From positions 1 to 37,757 of the forward strand of contig DXDT01000137.1 in the NCBI GenBank assembly GCA_019115335.1: a stretch of DNA of 37,757 nt, written 5' to 3'. The notes under the pieces are model-generated. The model was given only the letters and a program-made list of their open reading frames with translations. It made no database searches and was not told where the DNA came from. How positions within the stretch are numbered: position 1 is the first letter of the stretch; the number at the start of each line of letters is the position of its first letter. A program made the translations under genes and the position numbers. Below are positions 18,762 to 25,640 of the stretch, piece by piece. Source of the stretch: Candidatus Brachybacterium merdigallinarum (GTDB lineage Bacteria > Actinomycetota > Actinomycetes > Actinomycetales > Dermabacteraceae).

Positions 18762-19307
18762 TCAGCGGCTGGAGCGGGCGGTGCGCCCGCGCACCACGCC
18801 GACGAACTCCTGGCGCAGCGCATCGTCCTCGGCACGGGGCCAGGCCAGGGCGATCCGGGTGGGCTCAGCATCGCGCAGCGGTCGGGAGACGGCGTCCTTG
18901 CGGTGGTGGAGCCGGGCCAGAGACAGCGGCACCCGGGTGAATCCGACGCCGGTGGCGACCACCGCGATGCGCTCGGCGGCGTCGTCCGCATGCGCAGCGG
19001 GGATCTCGGTCTCCTGGGTGAGGTCCTGCTCGGTCACCTCGTCGAGCAGGCTGAGCACGTTCTCGGTGCCGATCATGATCGCGGCGCGCTCCTCCCACAG
19101 CGCCACGAGGTGGAGGTCCGGGGCATCCAGCGGGAGGCGCACGAAGCACATGTCGACCTCGCCCGCTGCGAGCACCTCGGCCTGCCGCGAGAGCGGGACG
19201 GGGGTCAGCTCGAGCCAGGCCGCGCGGCGCCCGGACTTCCAGCGGCGCAGGAAGCGGTCGGGTTCGACGCCGGGCACGAATCCGACGCGGAGGGTGGGGC
19301 GGTCCAT
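18762..19307 (-). CDS. Stand-alone LysR-type substrate-binding domain protein (no N-terminal HTH)
   Basis: LRVGFVPGVEPDRFLRRWKS...AEVLAAGEVDMCFVRLPLDAPDLHLVALWEERAAIMIG resembles an LTTR effector domain. The ORF lacks any HTH upstream. Confidence 0.75.
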   Translation of the reverse strand: MDRPTLRVGFVPGVEPDRFLRRWKSGRRAAWLELTPVPLSRQAEVLAAGEVDMCFVRLPLDAPDLHLVALWEERAAIMIGTENVLSLLDEVTEQDLTQETEIPAAHADDAAERIAVVATGVGFTRVPLSLARLHHRKDAVSRPLRDAEPTRIALAWPRAEDDALRQEFVGVVRGRTARSSR

Positions 19308-19316
19308 GGCCCCAGC

Positions 19317-20063
19317 CTACGGCGCGGGCACCACTGCCGTCCTCTCGCGCCGTGCCCGGTCGCGCAGCAGCTTCGCGAAGCGCTTGGGGCGGGAGAGGTT
19401 CGCGATGTGGCCGGCATCCCGGAGGATCACCAGATCCCCGTCCCGGGCCGCCTCGAGGAACAGCGACTCGTGCCGGCGGAAGGGGTCGTGCTCACCGTTG
19501 ACGAAGGTGATGGGCACGTCGATCGCGGCGACGTCGGCGAGCAGGTCCAGTCCCCCGATCAGCCGCACCACCGCCCGCACCACGCCGTGGGCACGGCCGC
19601 CGCCGTAGTAGCGCTTGGCGGCCTTGCGGGAGTGCCGGCGGGCGAAGGAGCGCACCACCCGGGAGTCGGAGTCTCCGGGCAGGAAGTCCTTCGCCGTCAT
19701 CCACAGTCCGTACAGTCGGGCGGTCGCCGGGCCCGGCACGATCGTGCAGTCCGCGGCGACCACTGCGGCCAGCCGGTCCGGATGGGTGCCCGCCCAGTGC
19801 AGGGTGAGGTAGCCGCCGAGCGAGAGACCCACCAGCAGCGGCGGTTCCTGGCACGTGGCGACGGCCTCGTCGATCGTGGCGAGCGCACCGTCCAGGGTGA
19901 AGGTCTCGCCGCGTCGGCGTCCGTGGCCGGGGAGATCCGGGGTGAGCACCTCGAAACCCCAGTCGCGCAAGCGGCGCCGCTGCCCCTTCCACATGGTGCG
20001 GGAGGAGCGGATGGCGTGGATCAGCACGATGCTGCGGGTGCTCGAACCGGCTGTCCCGTTCAT
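19317..20063 (-). CDS. Alpha/beta hydrolase (copy 1)
   Basis: MNGTAGSSTRSIVLIHAIRSSRTMW...LTPDLPGHGRRRGE...LLVGLSLGGYLTLHWAG...INGEHDPFRRHE-like acid region...AGHIANLSRPKRF. Start inside ORF 19317..20423. Confidence 0.87.
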   Translation of the reverse strand: MNGTAGSSTRSIVLIHAIRSSRTMWKGQRRRLRDWGFEVLTPDLPGHGRRRGETFTLDGALATIDEAVATCQEPPLLVGLSLGGYLTLHWAGTHPDRLAAVVAADCTIVPGPATARLYGLWMTAKDFLPGDSDSRVVRSFARRHSRKAAKRYYGGGRAHGVVRAVVRLIGGLDLLADVAAIDVPITFVNGEHDPFRRHESLFLEAARDGDLVILRDAGHIANLSRPKRFAKLLRDRARRERTAVVPAP

Positions 20064-20851
20064 GCCGGGCCCCCCTTCGATGTGTGCCGTGGTGCGGGCG
20101 TCCCAGTGCGGTGGCGGGCGAGGATGCGCAGCAGCTCGGGGGTGAAGCGGTGCGCTGCGGCGAGATTGACGCTGTGGGTGCCGTAGGGCAGGTCGATGAG
20201 CCGGCCCTGCGGGGCAGCCGCGGCGAAGGAGCGCTCCTGCAGTCGCAGCTGGTCGAAACGGGGGCTGAGGATCGTCACCGGTACCGGGATGCGCGCGAGC
20301 GCCCCCCGGAGATCGATGGCGGCGACGCTCGCCATCGCCGGGCGCAGCACCTCGGGTCCGGGCCGGCCGCCGCGCAGGTAGGCGCGGGCCCCGGGGCGGC
20401 CGAGCAGGAGGCTCAGCAGCCACATCCGCTGCCGGTCCTCGGCGGCGTGGGCGAGGGCGGGGCTCGGGTCTGCGGCGAGCATCAGCTGGGCGTAGAGCCG
20501 GGCCGTCAGCGGGGTGGGCTGGACGGCGGATCCGATCACGGTCAGTGAACGGATCGCGGGGGCGAGCTGCGGATCCAGCTGCGCCTGCGCGACGGCCCGG
20601 ATCGCGAGCATGCCCCCGAGGGAGGAGCCGACCAGGTGCACGGCCCGGCCCTGCTGTGCACGGACGGCGTCACGGATCCCGGCGAGCGCGGCCTCGACGG
20701 TGAAGGGCTCGGTGAGGCGGGTCCCGTGGCCGGGCAGATCGGGGGTGGCGACCCGGTAGCCGGCCGCGCGCAGACTGGGGACCTGGGGGTCCCACTGGCT
20801 GTGGGAGGTGCGGGTGCCGTGGATCAGCACCACGGCGTCGGCGGCGGGCAC
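20060..20851 (-). CDS. Alpha/beta hydrolase (copy 2); start uncertain (GTG at 20851, ORF open to 20962)
   Basis: VVLIHGTRTSHSQWDPQ...VATPDLPGHGTRLTEPF...VHLVGSSLGGMLAIRAVAQ...GTHSVNLAAAHRF. ATGA overlap with copy 1. Confidence 0.85.
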   Translation of the reverse strand: MPAADAVVLIHGTRTSHSQWDPQVPSLRAAGYRVATPDLPGHGTRLTEPFTVEAALAGIRDAVRAQQGRAVHLVGSSLGGMLAIRAVAQAQLDPQLAPAIRSLTVIGSAVQPTPLTARLYAQLMLAADPSPALAHAAEDRQRMWLLSLLLGRPGARAYLRGGRPGPEVLRPAMASVAAIDLRGALARIPVPVTILSPRFDQLRLQERSFAAAAPQGRLIDLPYGTHSVNLAAAHRFTPELLRILARHRTGTPAPRHTSKGGPA

Positions 20852-20876
20852 CGGGGTCAGCTCTCGCCTGCCGTGC

Positions 20877-21692
20877 TCACTGGGCGGTGATCGTCGGGAG
20901 GGCCTGGTCCAGCAGCTCTTCGAGCGTGGCACCGGAGATCTCCCGGAGGGTGACCTGCTCATCCTCGGACGTGGGGGTGTCCATGATGAACACGGCGTCG
21001 GAGGTCGCCATCACCGAGTGCTGCTGGGAGCCGCGCGCCGAAGCGCTGGTGATGACGGTGAGGGCGCGGGTGTCGCGCAGTCGCTTCGCGATGGGGGTGT
21101 CGCCGTCGAACTCGGCGGCGCCGCCGACGTGGGTCTCGCCGTCCTGCTCCGCGGCGACCTGCGCCTGGTCCACGTAGCGGGCGATGCGGGCGGGGAGAGC
21201 GGCGCGGGTGGGGAGGCTGAAGTGGTGGAAGCCGTCGGCGGTCACCAGCTCCTCGAGCACGCCGTCGCGGGGGAAGAGGTAGATCATCAGGCTGGTGGTC
21301 TGCGCCTCGACCTGGCGGGTGAGGTTCAGGACTCCCCGCGGCATGCTGCGCAGGGCCAGCAGCCCGGCCAGGGAGCGGTCCAGCTGGGCGGCGCGCTGGG
21401 ACGGCTCCTCGCTGAGGAGATCCTCGCCCTCGCTCTCCCGGTCGGTGTCCTCGAAGGTCACCAGTCCGCGGGCGATGAGGGAGCGGGCGGCGACCGCGGC
21501 GGCCTGCTCGCGGTCGAACTCGGAGGCCTCCAGGAAGGGGCTACCGGCCAGCTCGGCTCCCTCGGTGCCCTCGAGGGCCAGGAGCTCCTCGTCGGTCAGC
21601 ACCGCCAGCACGGTCGGCTCGTCGGTCGCGTGGCTGAGCAGCTCGAACGCTCCGGCCAGATCGCGTTCGGTGAGGAAGGCGGGGCTCGTCAT
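20877..21692 (-). CDS. Uncharacterised protein resembling ESX secretion-associated EspG-type proteins
   Basis: 271 aa; soluble alpha/beta composition; REQAAAVAARSLIARGLV and GVLNLTRQVEAQTTSLMIYLFPRDGVLEELVTADGFHHFSL; directly downstream of a WXG100-like gene. Homology call is tentative. Confidence 0.5.
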   Translation of the reverse strand: MTSPAFLTERDLAGAFELLSHATDEPTVLAVLTDEELLALEGTEGAELAGSPFLEASEFDREQAAAVAARSLIARGLVTFEDTDRESEGEDLLSEEPSQRAAQLDRSLAGLLALRSMPRGVLNLTRQVEAQTTSLMIYLFPRDGVLEELVTADGFHHFSLPTRAALPARIARYVDQAQVAAEQDGETHVGGAAEFDGDTPIAKRLRDTRALTVITSASARGSQQHSVMATSDAVFIMDTPTSEDEQVTLREISGATLEELLDQALPTITAQ

Positions 21693-21767
21693 GACTGTGA
21701 TCCTATGCGGTCAGCGGTGCGGGAGGGGCGGGGGCGGACGTCCCCGGGGAGGGTGCTGCGGCGCGGG

Positions 21768-22769
21768 TCAGAACGCGAAGGCGTCGCCGAGGAAGTCACC
21801 GACGGAGGAGGCGGCGTTGCTGAGGCCCTCGCCCACGGTGCTGGCGGCATTGCCGATCGCGTCGCCGGCGCTCGAGGCGGCGTCGGCGATGCCCGACCCG
21901 ATGTCTCCGACGGTGGAGGTGATGCCGTCCCAGTTGTTGTAGATCGCGCGGCCGATGTCCATGCCGGCGGAGACGACTCCCAGGCCCGCGCCGGCGGCGG
22001 CGAGGAACGGTGCAGCCGGTCCGGTGAACGGTGCGGCCACCAGCAGGGCTCCTCCCACCGAGCTCATGGTGCCGCTGATCCCGCCGTAGATGTCCCCGCT
22101 GGAGAAGCCCTGGAACGCCTGGATGCCGCCGGTGACGATGTCGACGTACGGGACGACCTCGCCGATGCCCTTGCCGATCGTCTTCAACCAGGGGGCGACG
22201 TCATCGAGCTTGTTCAGGAGCTTCAAGGGGCGCAGCTCCCCGAGGCCGTTGGGGATCTTCAGCTTGTCCAGCAGCTTCTCCGCCGCGGCACCCCAGCCGC
22301 CGGTGGCGTTGAAGATGTCGTCGAGGTACTTACCGTTCTTGGTGAAGAGGTCACCGATGCTGTCGAGCGTGAGGAGCGCTCGCAGCGAATCGCCGAAGTC
22401 ATCGGCGTACTTCATGATGTTGCGGATCTTCTTGTAGATCGACTGCCCCTTCAGCAGCAGATCTCGCAGCAGGCCCAGCGGGTTCCAGCCGCCCTCGTCG
22501 TGCTCGGAGGCGGTGTCCTGCTCCTCGGCGTGCTTCTCGATGTCCTCGGAGTACCGGCGGATCCGCTCCTCGGTGTCGGAGAAGAGGCTGCGCAGGTTGC
22601 TGCTCCAGGTGCTGCGGAACTCGTCCGCATCCGAGCCCACCCACATCGCCTCATCCAGCACCCGCGGGGTCAGCGCCTCCTCCAGCTCGACCACCCGCTG
22701 CGCCTTCTGCACGAGCAGCTCCGCATGGCTGCGCAGCTGTTCCGTATCCGCCCCGTAGAAACCGCTCAT
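21768..22769 (-). CDS. WXG100-like (type VII secretion substrate-like) protein with glycine/alanine-rich membrane-active-looking C-terminus
   Basis: MSGFYGADTEQLRSHAELLVQKAQRVVELEEALTPRVLDEAMWVGSDADEFRSTWSSNLRSLFSDTEERIRRYSEDI: helix-WVG-helix. The C-terminus has hydrophobic GGALLVAAPFTGPAAPFLAAAGAGLGVVSAG and an 11-residue repeat tail. Confidence 0.75.
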   Translation of the reverse strand: MSGFYGADTEQLRSHAELLVQKAQRVVELEEALTPRVLDEAMWVGSDADEFRSTWSSNLRSLFSDTEERIRRYSEDIEKHAEEQDTASEHDEGGWNPLGLLRDLLLKGQSIYKKIRNIMKYADDFGDSLRALLTLDSIGDLFTKNGKYLDDIFNATGGWGAAAEKLLDKLKIPNGLGELRPLKLLNKLDDVAPWLKTIGKGIGEVVPYVDIVTGGIQAFQGFSSGDIYGGISGTMSSVGGALLVAAPFTGPAAPFLAAAGAGLGVVSAGMDIGRAIYNNWDGITSTVGDIGSGIADAASSAGDAIGNAASTVGEGLSNAASSVGDFLGDAFAF

Positions 22770-22908
22770 GCCCGCTCCCGATCCACGCCTCGCGCCCTGG
22801 GCGCACCTCGCCGCGCGCCCCTCCCCTGACACCGCTCACGCTATGCGGCCGGCGGCGGCCATGCCATGGGGAGGACTCCCCATCGACCTCCCCTTCCCCT
22901 CCCTCTCT

Positions 22909-22955
22909 CCCCGCTGTGCGTGCCTCCCCCGCTGTGCAGCCACCCCCGGCTGTGC
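22909..22955. repeat. Three direct repeats CCCC(C)G(G)CTGTGC in the divergent intergenic region upstream of the PH-like gene
   Basis: CCCCGCTGTGC 22909-22919, CCCCCGCTGTGC 22926-22937, CCCCCGGCTGTGC 22943-22955. Confidence 0.6.
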
Positions 22956-22991
22956 GGGACCCGTCGTCGTTGCGGACGTAGCATCGCCGGT

Positions 22992-23423
22992 ATGAGCCCG
23001 TCCGCTGCGCACCCCGACTGGTCCACCGATCCCGCCAACGGCTTCGAGGCCGCGATGCGCCGCCGTGAGGTGTGGCCGAATCTGCGCTGGGACAGGCTTG
23101 CGCAGGTGCTCGCGCCGGGTGAGCAGGTGCTGCTGGCCCTGCCCGCCCTGGCCGACGATGTGGGGCCGCGGGCGATGCTGGTGACCCCGGCGCGGGTGCT
23201 GATCGCCCACCTGGCGGGCCTGCGGATGCTCGCGAAGGCGGCGCGGGAGGCACCGGCTGACCGGGTGCGAGCAGTCAGCTTCGGCGGCGGGCTGATCTCG
23301 CCGGTCAGAGTGGAGATCCAGGGAGCGCGGAACATCACGATGCAGGCGAATCGGCGGGAGGATGCCGCGAGCTTCACCCGCGAGTTCGATCACCTGATCC
23401 GCACCGGCCGCCTGCCGGGCTGA
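22992..23423 (+). CDS. Small PH-like domain protein of unknown function
   Basis: 143 aa: LAPGEQVLLALPALADDVGPRAMLVTPARVLIAHLAG...VSFGGGLISPVRVEIQGARNITMQANRRED resembles a bacterial PH-fold pattern. Confidence 0.5.
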   Translation: MSPSAAHPDWSTDPANGFEAAMRRREVWPNLRWDRLAQVLAPGEQVLLALPALADDVGPRAMLVTPARVLIAHLAGLRMLAKAAREAPADRVRAVSFGGGLISPVRVEIQGARNITMQANRREDAASFTREFDHLIRTGRLPG

Positions 23424-23437
23424 CGGGCTGCGGCCTC

Positions 23438-23761
23438 TCAGCTGCTGCCGAGCCGCGGGGCGAGGTCGTGCCCCTGGCGGTACCCGGTGCTGAGGTCGGT
23501 CAGGCGCACGGTGACCAGACCGGAGGCGTGGATCGTGTAGACCTCCTCGACCTCGCCCCCGCCCTCGCGACGCTCGACGGGGAGGGAGGTCAGGTCGGTC
23601 CTCCCCTGCTCGGCAGCGCGCTGGAGGGCGGGGTCTAAGGGGAAGACCACCTCTGCGCAGGGGATCAGGTCTCCGCGCGCCTCGCCGTCCGTCCCGGCGG
23701 TGGCGTGCTCGACGTAGCGGTACCAGCCGAGGTTGTGGGCGGCCGTGTAGCGGCGAGTCAC
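23438..23761 (-). CDS. Small protein of unknown function, possibly the C-terminal fragment of an actinobacterial Hsp70-like protein
   Basis: MTRRYTAAHNLGWYRYVEHATAG...IPCAEVVFPLDPALQRAAEQG...VEEVYTIHASGLVTVRLTDLSTGYRQGHDL. The frame stays coding-like upstream (ESVDQILSRLTPLPETGAAT) to an in-frame stop near 23828. Confidence 0.35.
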   Translation of the reverse strand: MTRRYTAAHNLGWYRYVEHATAGTDGEARGDLIPCAEVVFPLDPALQRAAEQGRTDLTSLPVERREGGGEVEEVYTIHASGLVTVRLTDLSTGYRQGHDLAPRLGSS

Positions 23762-23915
23762 GGTGGCCGCTCCTGTCTCGGGCAGCGGGGTGAGCCGCGA
23801 GAGGATCTGGTCGACGCTCTCGCTTCATGACGACGGGAGGATGCGTCCAGAGGCGACACCGTCCGAGAACCGGGGCTGATGCAGCCGGGACGGGCGAGTC
23901 CTCAGCGTTTCCCGC

Positions 23916-24461
23916 ATGATCTCGAGCAGACCTCACCCCGCACCCCCGCCCCGGCGGGTTCCCGGGACGAGCCCCGCACCTCCACCGCACCCACCGGAGG
24001 CGTCCCCGATCCGGCGTCGTCTCGGACTCCCGCTTCTCGCCGTGGTGGGCCTGGCCCTGCTCGCAGCGCCGCGCGTGGTGCTCCATGATCTCGGGATCAT
24101 CCAGGAGGGCTCTGCGGTCAATGCGCTGTTGGTCGCGGTCCCTCCCCTGGTGTGGGTCGTCGTCGCCGTGGTGGCCCGGGTCCCCAACGCCTTCGTCACC
24201 GTCCTCGCGATCGGTGCCTGCTATGGCGCGTTCCTGGCGATCGGGCATCAGCTGCTGTGGCACCTCGCCTTCGCGGAGGATCCGCCGCGCCTGGGCGGGA
24301 ACCTCGCCGATCTCGCTCCTGCCGCTCAGGCGGTGATCTTCCGTGCGTTCGGCGTGGTGTCGAGTCTGCTCACGGGCACGGCGGTCGGGGCGATCGCCGG
24401 CCTGATCGCCGGGGGCATCGGCCTGCTCACCCGTCGGCTGCGGAGCGGCTCGCGCCCCTGA
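23916..24461 (+). CDS. Putative integral membrane protein (start uncertain)
   Basis: Hydrophobic segments LGLPLLAVVGLALLAAP, VNALLVAVPPLVWVVVAVVARV, FVTVLAIGACYGAFLAIGHQLLW, LLTGTAVGAIAGLIAGGIGLL. Confidence 0.6.
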   Translation: MISSRPHPAPPPRRVPGTSPAPPPHPPEASPIRRRLGLPLLAVVGLALLAAPRVVLHDLGIIQEGSAVNALLVAVPPLVWVVVAVVARVPNAFVTVLAIGACYGAFLAIGHQLLWHLAFAEDPPRLGGNLADLAPAAQAVIFRAFGVVSSLLTGTAVGAIAGLIAGGIGLLTRRLRSGSRP

Positions 24462-24514
24462 GCCCTCGCGGGCGGCCTGCGCAGGATGCAGGGGCTGCGC
24501 GGCAGGCACGGCCA

Positions 24515-24910
24515 CTACTGCGCAGCGGGCGCGGCCCCTGCGGTGTAGCGCAGTGCGACGGCTCCGGAGGCGAACTCACGTCGGTCCACCAGCTGGAGCG
24601 GGATGCGCTCGCGCAGGCCGGCGAGCAACGACGGGCCGTGCCCGGCGATGACCGGCTGCACGACGAACTCGTACTCGTCGATCAGTCCCAGGTCTGCCAG
24701 GGCCAGCGGCAGCCTCACCCCGCCCACGGACAGGCCCTCCCCCGGCTCGTCCTTCAGGCGCCGCACTGCGGCCCCCAGCTCGCCGCGGAGCAGCTCGGCG
24801 TTCCAGTCGACGTCGGTCAGCGTGCTGGAAGCAACGTGCTTCCTCGCCCGGTCCATGGCCTCGGCGAAGGGGATCTCCCAGTCCTGCATCCAGCCCGCCC
24901 ACGTGCCCTG
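24515..24910 (-). pseudogene. RibD C-terminal / dihydrofolate reductase-like protein, N-terminally truncated
   Basis: Residual WAGWMQDWEIPFAEAMDRARKHVASSTLTDVDWNAELLRGEL...GGVRLPLALADLGLIDEYEFVVQPVIAGHGPSLLAG...REFASGAVALRYTAG. The N-terminal NADPH-binding half is missing. The ORF track ATG is at 24889. Confidence 0.75.
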
Positions 24911-25451
24911 CCAGCTGGGTCTTCATCAGCGGTGCGAGCAGACGAGCACGGGCCAGAGGCACGAACAGCGCGTTCTTCACCGCGTCGGACCAGCGCGCCG
25001 CACGAGAGGTGAAGAGGTCCGCGGCGTGCTCGTCGCTCGGATCGACCAGGACCATCCCGGCCAGGGTGCTCTCCCCGCCGCGGTGCTCTGCGGCGTAGGT
25101 CCGGACGATCGGGCCGCCCCAGCTGTGCCCGACGAGGACCAGTCGCCTGTGGGGATGGGCCTGGATCACCCGGGCGAGGTCCGCGGCGAGATGCGGCAGG
25201 TCCCGGGGCGTGCCCCGGGCGGGGGCGCTGGCCCCATAGCCCGCCCGCTCGTAGGCGACGACGCGCACGTGCTGCGCCAGCTCGCGGTGCACCGGCCCCC
25301 AGTACAGGCCGCTCGCCCCGAGCCCCGCTTCGAGGACCACCAGGTCATCCCCGCCCCCGGCAGTCATCGTGCGCAGCCTGCGACCGTGCGGAGCAGCGAC
25401 GAAGCGGTCCTCACCGAGCAGACCTCTCCCGAACCGGGGTTCACTGGGCAT
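24905..25451 (-). pseudogene. Alpha/beta hydrolase, C-terminally truncated
   Basis: LVVLEAGLGASGLYWGPVHRELAQHVRVVAYERAGYG...RLVLVGHSWGGPIVRTYA...MVLVDPSDEH...LLAPLMKTQLAG, then the frame enters unrelated low-complexity translation (antisense-frame of the DHFR remnant) to a stop at 24576. The catalytic Asp/His part is absent. Confidence 0.75.
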
Positions 25452-25588
25452 ATCGGAGACTCTACGGCCTCCCTCGACGAACTCCGGCCGTGCACGCCGG
25501 ATGCTGCCCCGCACGCGCCGTCATCGTCCCCTCTCTGGTTCGCGGGTTCCGACACCGGTAGGGTTCGTGACGCTTCACCTCGGCGCTC

Positions 25589-25640
25589 GCACAGACGTCG
25601 CCCGCACAGACACCGCTGTGCGGAAGCCAGCACAGATGTC
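25589..25640. promoter_or_regulatory. Candidate operator: three GCACAGA-type repeats and a CCGCACAG-N6-CTGTGCGG inverted repeat upstream of the PEP-mutase family gene
   Basis: GCACAGACGTC (25589-25599), GCACAGACACC (25604-25614), GCACAGATGTC (25630-25640). Perfect 8 bp arms CCGCACAG (25602-25609) and CTGTGCGG (25616-25623). Confidence 0.45.

Noticed and set aside
20808-22829. 673 aa plus-strand ORF
   Set aside because: Antisense to the EspG-like and WXG100-like genes; low-complexity antisense-frame signature.
24576-25514. 312 aa intact hydrolase
   Set aside because: After about 24910 the frame leaves hydrolase homology and reads out-of-frame across the DHFR-like remnant, so it is not an intact enzyme.
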